Made by a program: the position numbers and the translations under genes. Positions 1-10,292 of a stretch of 64,000 nucleotides of DNA are shown here, in pieces. Location: positions 15,508 through 79,507 of the forward strand of contig CAZOGW010000002.1 in NCBI GenBank assembly GCA_964579415.1. The letters are read 5' to 3'. A model generated the notes under the pieces. It worked only from the letters and a program-made list of their open reading frames with translations, was not told the origin of the DNA and did no database searches. Each line of letters opens with the position of its first letter. Position 1 is the stretch's first letter. Origin of the DNA: CAZOGW01 sp964579415. GTDB lineage: Bacteria > Actinomycetota > Acidimicrobiia > Spongiisociales > UBA5794.

Positions 1-70
1 CATGCGTCTCGCTTGTGGGTCTTCGCTACGAGTCCGGCGTCGTGAGCAACCACGGCACCACTAGCCTCCG

Positions 71-625
71 GTGAAGCCCTTGGAAGGTGTAGGTGTGGAC
101 CGGGAAGTGACCGGTGCCCAGGCCACGGATAGTCGTGGCGGCCCGGCGGTGCAGAAGATCCGCGAGCTTTCGTTCGAGGACTACTACCGCAACCACCGGG
201 ACCGCATGTTCCGGGCGCTGGCGCTGACACTCGGTGACGTCGACCTCGCCGCCGACGCGGCGGACGAGGCGATGGTGCGGACGTACCAGCACTGGCGCAA
301 GGTTCGGGACTACGGCAATCCGACGGGTTGGACTTACCGGGTGGGCCTCAACTGGGCACGTTCCCGGCTGAGGAAGGCGAAGAGGGAGCAGCTCGGCATC
401 GTGCCGGAGACCGCCCGTCTCGATCCGGAAGGATCGGACCCGGTCCTGGTGGCGAAGGTGGCGGAGCTGCCGCTTCCCGCCCGCTCGGTGGTGGTCATGA
501 GGTTTTACCTGCAGTGGTCCCATGAAGAGATCGCAGAGGCGTTGGACATACCGATCGGCACGGTGAAGAGCCGCCTTCACCGGGCCGTTGCCGACCTGCG
601 GGGCAAGCTGGAGGTGGCGGAGTGA
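71..625 (+). CDS. ECF sigma-70 factor, SigE-like family
   Basis: Predicted alternative sigma factor that directs RNA polymerase to a stress or envelope regulon. Sigma region 2 lies at about residues 35-100 (FEDYYRNHRDRMFRAL, then a helix ending in NWARSRLRK). Region 4 lies at about residues 140-182, with a helix-turn-helix containing HEEIAEALDIPIGTVKSRLHR. At 184 residues or fewer it is the usual size for the family. The GTG at 71 opens the frame, but residues 1-26 are not family-like; a GTG at 149 (VQKIRELSFEDYY) would give a typical length, so the start is uncertain. Its stop overlaps the next start (GTGA at 622), so the next gene is probably its regulatory partner. Confidence 0.88.
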   Translation: MKPLEGVGVDREVTGAQATDSRGGPAVQKIRELSFEDYYRNHRDRMFRALALTLGDVDLAADAADEAMVRTYQHWRKVRDYGNPTGWTYRVGLNWARSRLRKAKREQLGIVPETARLDPEGSDPVLVAKVAELPLPARSVVVMRFYLQWSHEEIAEALDIPIGTVKSRLHRAVADLRGKLEVAE

Positions 626-2286
626 GCATCGAGGAACTGCTCCAGAGCGAGCTGGAGCACGCCGCCGCCCGCATCGACGCGCCGTCGAGCAGGCTGGAGG
701 ACGTGATGGCACGCGGCGGGCGCCGCCGAGCCGGTCGCCTCGTCGCTCTCGCCGGGACCGGTGTGGCGTGCCTCGCCGTCGCCGTGGGCGTCACCGCCCT
801 GGTCGCCGGCTCCCGGGCACCGGTCACACCGGTGGCGACACCCACGCCGACCACGATCCAACCGACGGCCGCTCGAGGTGTGGTGGAGACCGTCGAGGGC
901 GACATCGTCGTCGACGGCCACGGCCTGGCGGTGCGTCCCGCCGCCGGCGGAGCTCCCCAGCCCATCATGGAGGCACACACCCTGCAACTGGGCGGGCGCC
1001 CCAGCTTCGGGCCGGCGCTGTCGGACGGTGCCGGAGGGTTCGTCTACTCGGTGGCGGAGGTCACCAGGTCCGCCACCGGCGTCTCCGGCCATGTGTTGTG
1101 GGTGCCTGCCGGTGAGACCACACCCCGCATCGTGGCGGTAGAACCACTGGTCGGCGTCGGAGAGGTGATCGGCGTCGTCGACGGGCCCGACGCCCGCGAG
1201 GTCGTGTATACGACCGCGGCGGGGCGCACCGCAGTGGTGCGCATGGCCCCCCTCAAGCGCGGCGCGGCACGCACCGTTGCCGAGGGAGTCCACGCCGTGG
1301 GGGCCTCGGGACGCCACATCATCGCCACCAGCCACGCCGGGGGCTGCACCCAGCTCAGGATCTTCACCACCCAAGCGACGGAGAGGCCCCTCTCCGAACT
1401 GCCGGGGACCACGTGCAAGGACATCCGCGGCACGGTGCTGTCACCGGACGGTACCGGCGCCGCCTTCCTGGATTTCACCGGTGGCGAGGCCACCCTCACC
1501 GTGATCGACGCCACCAGCGGAAGGCCCGTCGCCGAGTGGACGGTGGGCGAGGGCCGGCTCGTCGACTTCGACGGGGAGTACGCCTACCTGGACGGCCGCC
1601 GCCGCGTCGCCATCGCCACCGGGGTGGTCGAATCGAACAGCTCCGCTCCCGGCGACGTGTTCCAGATCAACGACCGCCTCGTGCTGCAGGCGCCGGGGAA
1701 CGCCAGCGTCTCCTACGAGGAGGCGGCCGGGGCTGCGCCCCAGCGAACCAGCGAGGACACCACCTCGACGGGAGGCACCGGGGGCGACTGGCGGGTGCTG
1801 GTTCGCTCGCAGTCGGTCGATCCCCCGGTCGATCTCGACGTGTTCGGCGTCACCACCACCGGGCTGGGGCCCTACGTCCTCGGTGCCCGCGTCCAGGCCG
1901 TCGCCGACGCTTCGGGACACGACCTGCTCGCCCCGGAGGGAGGGATCGGGTACTGCGGAACCGTGGCCCCGGGCCGTGCCGCCGCCGTGAGCCGCGGCGA
2001 CCTCACCGTCACCGTCGTCAACGATCGGGTGGTCCGCTTCGACTTCTCCACCCCCCGGTTCACCTTCGACGGGCTCGGTGTCGGCTCCAGTATCGACGAC
2101 ATCATCCGGCGCTACCCGGCGGCCGAGGTCGTCCCGGTCGACACCGTCTTCGACCGGGAGCGGGTGACATTGTCGCCGGTGGACGACGACGGCATCGAGG
2201 TGGTGTTCGAGGTGGCAGGCGACATGGTGACCCGCTACCGCGTCGGCATCCCCCGCCATCTCGAACCGCCGGTGCCCTGCCGATGA
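622..2286 (+). CDS. Single-pass membrane protein, candidate sigma-factor partner
   Basis: Protein of 554 residues with a short basic cytoplasmic head, one transmembrane helix at about residues 38-62 (LVALAGTGVACLAVAVGVTA) and a large extracytoplasmic region with a Thr/Pro-rich neck. The outer part alternates short beta-like strands and may be a propeller-like sensor; I recognise no named domain. The gene is translationally coupled (GTGA) to the upstream ECF sigma gene, which is where anti-sigma factors usually sit. The zinc anti-sigma signature (HxxxCxxC) is not visible in the short cytoplasmic head, so an anti-sigma role is inference from position and topology only. Confidence 0.7.
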   Translation: MSIEELLQSELEHAAARIDAPSSRLEDVMARGGRRRAGRLVALAGTGVACLAVAVGVTALVAGSRAPVTPVATPTPTTIQPTAARGVVETVEGDIVVDGHGLAVRPAAGGAPQPIMEAHTLQLGGRPSFGPALSDGAGGFVYSVAEVTRSATGVSGHVLWVPAGETTPRIVAVEPLVGVGEVIGVVDGPDAREVVYTTAAGRTAVVRMAPLKRGAARTVAEGVHAVGASGRHIIATSHAGGCTQLRIFTTQATERPLSELPGTTCKDIRGTVLSPDGTGAAFLDFTGGEATLTVIDATSGRPVAEWTVGEGRLVDFDGEYAYLDGRRRVAIATGVVESNSSAPGDVFQINDRLVLQAPGNASVSYEEAAGAAPQRTSEDTTSTGGTGGDWRVLVRSQSVDPPVDLDVFGVTTTGLGPYVLGARVQAVADASGHDLLAPEGGIGYCGTVAPGRAAAVSRGDLTVTVVNDRVVRFDFSTPRFTFDGLGVGSSIDDIIRRYPAAEVVPVDTVFDRERVTLSPVDDDGIEVVFEVAGDMVTRYRVGIPRHLEPPVPCR

Positions 2287-2325
2287 TCACCGGTTAGACA
2301 CCGGCCCCTCCTACACTCCGCCGCC

Positions 2326-3474
2326 GTGAACGCCTTCAACAAACTCATCGCCGCGCTCAAAGAGCTCCCGCCCGCCCGCCGCAACCTCCTCATCGGGCTC
2401 GGTGCCCTGGTGGTCGTGGTGCTCTTCGCCATCGTCTTCGCCCTCTGCAGCGGAGGGGACGACGCTCCCCCGACCACGACCACCACCACCGGTGCTCCCG
2501 TCACCACGACGACCGCGGCCCCCACCACCACCGCAGAGAGCACGACATCCACCTCCACCACGGTCGCCGCCGGACCGGTGTCACAGCTCAACGGCCTCCC
2601 CACCGGGGAGGACACCGACCTGGATCGCAGGGTTGTTGCGGTGAAGGTCGACAACCACCCCGATGCCCGCCCCCAGTCCGGGCTGCAGGAGGCCGACGCC
2701 GTCATGGAGCTCATCGTCGAAGGCGGGTTGTCACGGTTCATCGCCCTCTTCCACGAATCCGACAGCGAGTACGTCGGTCCGGTGCGGTCGGTGCGGCCCA
2801 CCGACCCCACGCTGGTACGCCCCCTCGACGCCGTCCTCCAGATCTCGGGCGGCCAGCCGTGGGTCCAGAACATCGTCAGCGGCGCCGGCGTCAACTTCCT
2901 CAGCGAGTCGGCCTCGAGCACCTTCCGCATCTCCGGCCGCAGCGCCCCCCACAACCTCTACGCCAGCACCCCCGCCATCCGCGAGCTGGCCGACGAGCGG
3001 GGTTGGCCCGACGAGCCGCCCGCCGACGGGGCATGGTTCACCTTCGGGACCCCGCCACCGGCCGACGCCACCGCCGAGACCGTGACCCTCGACTGGTCGT
3101 CGCAGCAGCCGGTGCCCGTGGTATGGCGCTGGGACGGCGAGCAGTACCTGCGCTCCTACGGCGAGACGCCTCACGAATGGGTCGATGCCGAGGGAGAGCG
3201 GGGCCAGATCGCCACCGACACCCTGGTGGTGCTCACCACCCCCCTCTACACCGCCTCCGGTAGCTCGGGCTCCTCGGTCCCGGCCCTGGAGACCACCGGC
3301 ACCGGCACCGCCTACGTGTTCGTCGACGGGTCGGTCATCGAGGGCACCTGGCAGCGTGACGAGATCACCGAGGCGTTCTCGCTGACCACAGCCGACGGCG
3401 CCACCATCGAGCTTCCCGCCGGCCGCCTCTGGGTCAGCGTGTTCCCCGACAGCCGGCCCGTCACCTGGGAATGA
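2326..3474 (+). CDS. DUF3048 domain protein, membrane-anchored (YerB-like)
   Basis: Protein of 382 residues. A transmembrane anchor at about residues 23-44 is followed by a low-complexity Thr/Pro linker (about 48-85), then the DUF3048 N-terminal part (VVAVKVDNHPDARPQSGL, ADAVMELIVEGG, GPVRSVRPTD) and the C-terminal part ending near VSVFPD. The family is extracytoplasmic and of unknown function, related to Bacillus YerB. The anchor ends FALCSGG, which is a poor lipobox, so I read it as a transmembrane anchor rather than a lipoprotein. The GTG start at 2326 sits 39 bases after the previous stop. The end overlaps the amidase start (ATGA). Confidence 0.85.
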   Translation: MNAFNKLIAALKELPPARRNLLIGLGALVVVVLFAIVFALCSGGDDAPPTTTTTTGAPVTTTTAAPTTTAESTTSTSTTVAAGPVSQLNGLPTGEDTDLDRRVVAVKVDNHPDARPQSGLQEADAVMELIVEGGLSRFIALFHESDSEYVGPVRSVRPTDPTLVRPLDAVLQISGGQPWVQNIVSGAGVNFLSESASSTFRISGRSAPHNLYASTPAIRELADERGWPDEPPADGAWFTFGTPPPADATAETVTLDWSSQQPVPVVWRWDGEQYLRSYGETPHEWVDAEGERGQIATDTLVVLTTPLYTASGSSGSSVPALETTGTGTAYVFVDGSVIEGTWQRDEITEAFSLTTADGATIELPAGRLWVSVFPDSRPVTWE

Positions 3475-4877
3475 CCGCAGGCCGTCCCCGACCGGATGGC
3501 CTCGCCGCGCTGGCGGCAGCCGTCCGCCGCGGGGAGCGCTCCGCCGCCGACATCGCCGCCACCTACCTGGGACGGATCGAGAGCGCCGGGGCCTCGATCA
3601 ACGCCTTCACCGCCCCACCGGACGGCACCGCCCTCACCGCCGCTGCCGCCGTCGACGCCGCGGTGGCAGCCGGAGCGGATCCGGGCCCGCTCGCCGGAAT
3701 CCCGGTCGCCATCAAGGACATCATCGACGAGGCCGGTGTCCCCAACACTCGGGGCACGTCCTTCGCTCCCCCGGTGCCCGAGACGTCGGCGCCGGTCGTC
3801 GACCGCCTCGACGCCGCCGGGGCGGTGCGTTTCGGCCGCACCGTGCTGCACGAGTTCGCCTTCGGCTACAGCTCGGAGAACCACTGGTTCGGCCCGGTGC
3901 GCAACCCGTGGGACACCGCCACCTCCTGCGGAGGCTCGTCCGGCGGTTCGGCGGCGGCTGTCGCCGCCGGATTCGCCCCCGCCGCCCTCGGCACCGACAC
4001 CGGCGGTTCGGTGCGGGTCCCCGCCGCCATGTGCGGCATCGTCGGTCTCAAGGTGACCCACGGCCGCATCCCCATCACCGGGGTCTACCCGCTGGGACCG
4101 TCGCTGGACACGGTGGGCCCGCTAACGCGCAGCGTCGACGACGCCGCCTCGCTGTACCTGGCACTGGCCGGCCACCACCCCGGCGACATCTGGTCACGGA
4201 ACGTCCCCGTCACCGCGCCGGGCACGCCCCCGCCCGCCGGGGACATCCGCCTCGGCATCCCCCACCCGTGGGTCGAGACGCCGCTCGACGGCGCCGTGGC
4301 GGAGGGATGGGCGTGGTTCCATGACCGCTGCCGGAAGCTGGGGATCGAGGTGGTGTCACTGCACCTGCCCGAGATCGACTTCCCCGGACGGGTGCTGGAG
4401 TCGATCTACCCGGAGGTGGCCGAGATCCACCGGGAGCGGTTCGCCGCCCACCCCGAGGGCTACGGCCCGGAGGTGCGCCGGCGCGTCGAGGCCGCCATGG
4501 GCTACACCATGGCCCACTACCTCGAGGGTCTGGCGTGGCGGAACCGGATCGGTGACGCCCTCTCCAGGGCGTTGCGCGACTGCGACGCCGTGGTCACCCC
4601 CACGGTCCCCACGATCCGCAAGGTCATCGGCGAGGACAGCGTCGCCCTCGGCGGCGAGGACTTCCACTACCGGGCGGCACTGAGCCGCTTCGCGGCGCTG
4701 GTCAACCACGCCGGGGTACCCGCCCTGTCGCTCCCGCTGGCGATCGACGGCGCCCCTCCCCCCAGCGTCCAGCTCATCGGGCCTATGTGGGGCGAGCATC
4801 GCCTCCTCGAGCTGGGCGGCCTCCTCGAAGCCGAGGGCGTGGCCGGGGCACGCCCGCCCGCCGGATTCGATTGGTAG
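3471..4877 (+). CDS. Amidase, amidase-signature family
   Basis: Amide hydrolase of 468 residues with the Ser-cisSer-Lys triad: Lys82 (in VAIKDIIDEAG), cis-Ser156 in GGSSGGS and nucleophile Ser180 in GTDTGGSVRVPAA. Length and motif spacing fit the family. The substrate is not predictable. No gatB or gatC is adjacent, so it is unlikely to be the GatA subunit of the tRNA amidotransferase. The start overlaps the DUF3048 stop by 4 bases, so the two are probably co-transcribed. Confidence 0.9.
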   Translation: MTAGRPRPDGLAALAAAVRRGERSAADIAATYLGRIESAGASINAFTAPPDGTALTAAAAVDAAVAAGADPGPLAGIPVAIKDIIDEAGVPNTRGTSFAPPVPETSAPVVDRLDAAGAVRFGRTVLHEFAFGYSSENHWFGPVRNPWDTATSCGGSSGGSAAAVAAGFAPAALGTDTGGSVRVPAAMCGIVGLKVTHGRIPITGVYPLGPSLDTVGPLTRSVDDAASLYLALAGHHPGDIWSRNVPVTAPGTPPPAGDIRLGIPHPWVETPLDGAVAEGWAWFHDRCRKLGIEVVSLHLPEIDFPGRVLESIYPEVAEIHRERFAAHPEGYGPEVRRRVEAAMGYTMAHYLEGLAWRNRIGDALSRALRDCDAVVTPTVPTIRKVIGEDSVALGGEDFHYRAALSRFAALVNHAGVPALSLPLAIDGAPPPSVQLIGPMWGEHRLLELGGLLEAEGVAGARPPAGFDW

Positions 4878-4905
4878 CGGCGCCGCTCCGGGTTCCGGGG
4901 ACAAA

Positions 4906-4919
4906 GGGACGAAAGTCCC
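4906..4919. other. Hairpin with GAAA tetraloop
   Basis: GGGAC-GAAA-GTCCC, a 5-bp stem closed by a GNRA tetraloop, lies 28 bases after the amidase stop. It could be part of a terminator or of a structured leader for korA. No T-run follows. I see no match to a riboswitch consensus that I recognise. Confidence 0.35.
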
Positions 4920-4929
4920 ACTCGGAAGG

Positions 4930-4959
4930 TTCCACCTCCGGATCACTCGCGCATAGACT
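4930..4959 (+). promoter_or_regulatory. Possible sigma-70-type promoter for korAB
   Basis: TTCCAC at 4930-4935 and TAGACT at 4954-4959 are separated by 18 bases, in the only sizeable gap upstream of korA. The match is by eye and weak at the -35. It would give a leader of roughly 100 bases. Confidence 0.28.
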
Positions 4960-5030
4960 GCAAGCTCGGGTGGGGGCGTTGCGACACCCTACCTGGTGCG
5001 CCCTGGCGGGCACATCAACCAGAACTAAGA

Positions 5031-5048
5031 GGCCGCTCCCACGCGGCC
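5031..5048 (+). promoter_or_regulatory. GC hairpin just upstream of the korA ribosome-binding site
   Basis: GGCCGC (5031-5036), loop TCCCAC, GCGGCC (5043-5048). It ends a few bases before the Shine-Dalgarno-like AAGGAAGG (5053-5060) and the GTG start at 5065. A stem this close could affect translation initiation; that role is inference. Confidence 0.35.
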
Positions 5049-5064
5049 ACCAAGGAAGGCCACC

Positions 5065-6935
5065 GTGGCGGAAGACACCCTTACCAAGCCCATCGATCGC
5101 GAGAAGCTCGACCGGGTCGTAATTCGATTCGCCGGCGACTCCGGTGACGGCATGCAGCTCGCCGGGACCCGCTTCACCGACGCGTCCGCCCTGTTCGGCA
5201 ACGACCTGGCGACTCTCCCCAACTTCCCCGCCGAGATCCGGGCCCCCGCCGGCACGCTACCCGGCGTGTCGTCGTTCCAGGTCCACATCGCCGACTGGGA
5301 CATCCTCACCCCGGGCGACGAGCCCGACGTGCTGGTCGCCATGAACCCGGCGGCCCTCAAGGCGAACCTGGGCGATCTGCGCAAGGGCGGGCTGCTCCTG
5401 GTGAACAGCGACGCCTTCGACGAGCGCAACCTCACCAAGGCCGGGTTCACCGGCAACCCCCTCGAGGACGGATCGCTGGAGGGCTACCACGTGCTCACCG
5501 CCCCGATGGAGGAGCTGACCAAGCTGGCGGTCGCCACCACCGGCCTCACCGGGCGGGGAGTGCTCCGCTCCAAGAACTTCTTCGCCCTCGGCCTGGTGTC
5601 GTGGATGTTCAACCGCCCCACCGACACGGTGTTCGCCTGGCTCGACGAGAAGTTCGGTCCCGACGACGCGGTGGCCAAGGGCAACGCCGCCGCCTTCCGC
5701 GCCGGCTACAACTTCGGCATCACCACCGAGGAGTTCCACCACACCTACGAGGTGGAACCGGCCCGGCTCCCCGCCGGCGAGTACACCAACGTCACCGGCA
5801 ACCAGGCGCTGGCGTGGGGCCTCATCGCCGCCGCCTCCTCGGTCCGGTTGCCGCTGTTCTATGGCTCGTACCCGATCACCCCGGCGTCGGGCATCCTCGA
5901 GGAACTGGCCCGCCACAAGAACTTCGGGGTTCGCACCCTGCAGGTGGAGGACGAGATCGCCGCCGTCGGCGTCGCTCTGGGATCGTCGTTCGCCGGCCAC
6001 CTCGGTGTCACCGGCACCAGCGGTCCCGGGGTCGCCCTCAAGTCGGAGACGATCAGCCTGGCGTTCCAGACCGAGCTGCCGCTCATCGTGGTCGACGTCC
6101 AGCGCGCCGGACCGTCGACCGGCATGCCCACCAAGGTGGAACAGGCCGACCTGCTGCTGGCGCTCTACGGCCGGCATGGCGAGGCGCCGCTCCCCGTGAT
6201 CGCGGTATCGTCACCCAGCGACGCCTTCGAGACCGCCATCGAGGCGGTCCGCATCGCCGTCAACTTCATGACCCCGGTGATCCTGCTCTCCGACGGCTAC
6301 ATCGCCAACAGCTCGGAGCCGTGGAGCCTCCCCGACGTGGAGGCGATCCCCGACCACTCGGTGGCTTTCGCCGCAGCGGTCGAGGGCAGCGAGTTCCTCC
6401 CCTACCGGCGTGACCCCGAGACGCTGGCCCGCCCCTGGGCCGTCCCGGGGACACCGGGCCTGGAGCACCGTGTCGGCGGTCTCGAGCACGAGGACGGCAC
6501 CGGCAACGTGTCGTACGAGCCGCTGAACCACGAGGCGATGACCATCGTGCGCGAGAACAAGATGCGGGCGGTGGCCCGTTCCCTGCCGCCGCTCGAAGTA
6601 TGGGACCCAGACGGAGACGCCGACCTGCTGGTGGTGGGCTGGGGTTCGACCTTCGGCGCCATCCGCGCCGGCGTGCGTAACACCGCCAAGGCGGGCTACA
6701 GCGCCGCCCACCTGCACCTGCGCCACCTGTGCCCCCTGCCCGACGACCTGGGCGACGTCCTGGCCCGCTACGACCAGGTGCTGGTGCCCGAGCTGAATCG
6801 AGGTCAGCTGGTCAAAGTGCTGCGGGCGGAGTACCTGGTTCCCGCCATCGGCTACGGGAAGGTCCAGGGGCTGCCCTTCAAGGCGGCCGAGATCAGCCGC
6901 AAGATCATGGAGCTCATCGACCACAAGGACGCACG

Positions 6936-6939
<4 letters not shown>
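5065..6939 (+). CDS. korA: 2-oxoacid:ferredoxin oxidoreductase, alpha subunit (gamma-alpha fusion)
   Basis: Catalytic subunit of a ferredoxin-linked 2-oxoacid oxidoreductase, most likely using 2-oxoglutarate (oxidative decarboxylation to the acyl-CoA), acting in the cytoplasm. The N-terminal gamma-type domain (about 1-190) carries RFAGDSGDGMQLAG. The alpha domain follows from about residue 230 (NQALAWGLIAAA, GSYPITPASGILEEL, GTSGPGVALKSE). The 624-residue length and fused gamma-alpha layout match actinobacterial KorA. The GTG start is supported by a strong AAGGAAGG upstream. It overlaps korB by the ATGA at 6936. Pyruvate or another 2-oxoacid cannot be excluded from sequence alone. Confidence 0.92.
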
Positions 6940-7943
<1,004 letters not shown>

Positions 7944-7965
7944 CCGGTCGCCGGAGACCGAGCCC

Positions 7966-8952
7966 GTGACGGCGGCGCCGCCGGTGTCGTGTGTCATCCC
8001 GGTGCGCAACGAGGCGCACAGCATCGCCGCCGCGGTGGAGAGCTGCCTGGATCAGACCTATCCCGGCCCCCTCGAGGTGGTGGTGGCGGACGCCATGAGC
8101 ACCGACGGCACCCGCGACGTGGTCACCCGGCTCGCCGGTGCCGACGCCCGGGTGCGCCTGGTGGACAACCCGACACGGGTCACCCCCGCCGGACTCAACG
8201 CCGCCATAGCCGTCGCCGGCGGTGAGGTGGTGGCCCGCTGCGACGCCCACGCCGTGCTGCCCTCCGACTACGTCGCCACTGCAGTGCGGCTCCTCGACGA
8301 GACCGGCGCCGCCTGCGTGGGAGGGGTGCAGCGGGCGGTGGGCGTGACGCCGGTACAGCGCGCCATCGCAGCCGCCATGTCGACGCCGATCGGCGTCGGT
8401 GACGCCCGCTTCCACTACGGCGGCGACCCGGGGCCGGTGGACACCGTGTACCTGGGAGTGTTCCGCCGGACCGCCCTCGACACCGTCGGCGGGTTCGACG
8501 AGCACCTGCGACGCAACCAGGACTACGAGCTCAACCACAGGCTCCGCCTCGCCCAGGGGCCGGACGCGGTGTGGTTCGACCCCTCCCTCGGTGTCGAGTA
8601 CCGGCCCCGTGCATCTCTGCGGGCACTGTGGAAGCAGTACTTCGACTACGGTATCGGCAAGCGGGTCATGCTGCGCCGCCATCCCCGCTCTCTGCGTTGG
8701 CGCCAGCTCGTCGCCCCTGCGTTCGTGGTGTCGCTGGCGGCGTCCGTCGTCGCCCTCGCCGTGGGCTGGACCGCACTGGGGCTGGTTGTCCCGCTGGCGT
8801 ACGCCGCGGTGCTGGCGTTCGGCACCGTCGTAGAGCTGTGGCGCCGTCGCGACGCCGCCATGCTGGCGCTCCCCGCCGCCCTCGCCTCGATGCACACCGC
8901 CTGGGGCCTCGGCTTCTTGGGCGCCTCGCTCGATTCCCGATCCCGGCGGTGA
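7966..8952 (+). CDS. Family 2 glycosyltransferase with C-terminal membrane segments
   Basis: GT-A fold transferase of 328 residues. The nucleotide-binding start SCVIPVRNEAHSI is followed by VVVADAMSTDGT, a DxD-like CDAH and an acceptor-side RNQDYELNHRL. Hydrophobic helices near residues 245-290 and 300-320 suggest membrane association. The layout resembles ExoA-type transferases that act on lipid-linked sugars during exopolysaccharide assembly. The GTG start at 7966 has GGAG 8 bases upstream. The donor sugar is unknown. Confidence 0.85.
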   Translation: MTAAPPVSCVIPVRNEAHSIAAAVESCLDQTYPGPLEVVVADAMSTDGTRDVVTRLAGADARVRLVDNPTRVTPAGLNAAIAVAGGEVVARCDAHAVLPSDYVATAVRLLDETGAACVGGVQRAVGVTPVQRAIAAAMSTPIGVGDARFHYGGDPGPVDTVYLGVFRRTALDTVGGFDEHLRRNQDYELNHRLRLAQGPDAVWFDPSLGVEYRPRASLRALWKQYFDYGIGKRVMLRRHPRSLRWRQLVAPAFVVSLAASVVALAVGWTALGLVVPLAYAAVLAFGTVVELWRRRDAAMLALPAALASMHTAWGLGFLGASLDSRSRR

Positions 8953-8992
8953 CCTCGGCCCCGAGCGGCCTCCTTGCCGAAACACCGGACAG

Positions 8993-9004
8993 CACGGATC
9001 CGTG
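8993..9004. promoter_or_regulatory. 12-bp perfect palindrome upstream of RTX gene
   Basis: CACGGATCCGTG, in the 124-base gap before the RTX gene that starts at 9077. It could be an operator, but a short palindrome in GC-rich DNA may also be chance. Confidence 0.25.
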
Positions 9005-9076
9005 TGCCGGATCAGGGTTGGGGTTGCTTTCCAGCACCGGTACGGTGTCCATACCGATCGGGAGGACGATCGAAGC

Positions 9077-10258
9077 ATGGATGTCCCCAAGGTGACAGCA
9101 CGAAGCCGGACGCCGCGACACCTGCGGAGCCCCGTCGTGGCGGTGGGGCTGACGCTGGTCCTGGTGACGGCGATGTCGCTGGTGCGGGTGGCGCCGACGT
9201 TGGCGGCCGACTCGATCGCCACCCCGGACAGCGCCGGCGCATCCATCTCGCCGGCAGGCCGCGCTGCGCCGCCGCCGACCTGCAACGGCGTACCGGCAAC
9301 GATCCTGGGCACGTCCGACAGCGAGTGGATCATCGGCACACCCGGCGACGATGTGATCCATGCCGGGGCAGGCGACGACTTCGTTTCCGGCGGAGGCGGC
9401 GACGACATCATCTGCGGGGGCGCCGGCAACGACAACCTCCAGGGCGGCGAAGGTGAGGACGAGCTCCACGGTGGGGCCGGCAGCGACATCCTCCGAGGCG
9501 GCCCCGGCGCCGACAAACTGTGGGGCGGCGCCGGCGACGACAACATGTGGGGTCACCAGGACGACGACAGCATGTGGGGCGGCGCCGGCAACGACAACCT
9601 CCGAGGCGGGACCGGGGACAACCAGATCCACGGCGGTTCCGGCAACGACACCCTCAACAGTGGCTGGGGCAACGACGTGCTCTGGGGCGATTCCGGTAAT
9701 GACCTCCTCAACGGCGGCGGCGGCAACGATTCCCTCCACGGCCAGGCGGGTGCCGACAGGCTCATCGGAGGCTCCGGCGACGACACACTCAGCGGAGGCG
9801 CCGGCGACGACAAGCTGTGGGGCCGCTCCGGAGACGACACCCTCAGCGGTGGCGCCGGTAACGACCTGCTCTACGGCGAGGAGGACACCGACACGCTCGA
9901 CGGCGGGCGCGGTGACGACAAGCTGCGGGGCGGGCCAGGCAATGACGACCTCCGTGGCGGCATCGGCAACGACAAGCTGTGGGGTGATTCCGGCAACGAC
10001 GAGCTCCGGGGCGGCAAGGGCAACGACATCCTCAGAGGCGGTACCGGGCACGACAAGCTGTGGGGCGGCGCCGGCAACGACACCCTCAACGGCTTCGCCG
10101 GCAATGATCAGCTCTACGGAGAACCCGGCAACGACACCCTCAACGGCGGCGGCGACGACGACCGGCTTCGGGGAGGCCCGGGCAGGGACATCTGCAACGG
10201 CAACCACGGCATCGACACCGCCGACAGCACCTGCGAGACGAAGACCGGCGTCCCCTGA
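9077..10258 (+). CDS. Exported RTX (haemolysin-type calcium-binding repeat) protein
   Basis: Protein of 393 residues. A Sec-type signal peptide occupies residues 1-43 (basic head, hydrophobic VVAVGLTLVLVTAMSLV, then PTLAADS). From about residue 78 to the end it is almost only RTX nonapeptides of the GGxGND(x)LxG type, which bind calcium as a parallel beta roll. The array is bracketed by cysteines, with PTCNGVPATILGT before it and RDICNG...TCETKTGVP at the very end. There is no enzymatic domain. I use the ATG at 9077 because GGGAGG lies upstream and the signal peptide begins there; a GTG at 9002 would add 25 unlikely residues. Four proteins in this window share the RTX tail. Confidence 0.88.
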   Translation: MDVPKVTARSRTPRHLRSPVVAVGLTLVLVTAMSLVRVAPTLAADSIATPDSAGASISPAGRAAPPPTCNGVPATILGTSDSEWIIGTPGDDVIHAGAGDDFVSGGGGDDIICGGAGNDNLQGGEGEDELHGGAGSDILRGGPGADKLWGGAGDDNMWGHQDDDSMWGGAGNDNLRGGTGDNQIHGGSGNDTLNSGWGNDVLWGDSGNDLLNGGGGNDSLHGQAGADRLIGGSGDDTLSGGAGDDKLWGRSGDDTLSGGAGNDLLYGEEDTDTLDGGRGDDKLRGGPGNDDLRGGIGNDKLWGDSGNDELRGGKGNDILRGGTGHDKLWGGAGNDTLNGFAGNDQLYGEPGNDTLNGGGDDDRLRGGPGRDICNGNHGIDTADSTCETKTGVP

Positions 10259-10261
10259 CGT

Positions 10262-10282
10262 GGAGACGCCATAGACGTCTCC
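10262..10282. terminator. Hairpin between convergent genes
   Basis: GGAGACG, loop CCATAGA, CGTCTCC: a 7-bp stem lying between the converging RTX gene and the LicD gene. It could terminate both. There is no T-run, as is common in GC-rich actinobacteria. Confidence 0.5.
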
Positions 10283-10292
10283 GCCGGCAGGC

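Noticed and set aside
26..712. Minus-strand open frame at the left edge
   Set aside because: It is the complement of the sigma factor gene, with Arg/His/Pro-rich translation and no motif.
3471..4877. GatA subunit of glutamyl-tRNA amidotransferase
   Set aside because: The amidase signature fits, but gatB and gatC are absent and the neighbours are unrelated; a stand-alone amidase is safer.
9310..10230. Regularly spaced repeats suggestive of a CRISPR array
   Set aside because: The period follows 27-base RTX nonapeptide codons in frame with a signal-peptide protein; there are no constant repeats with unique spacers and no cas genes.
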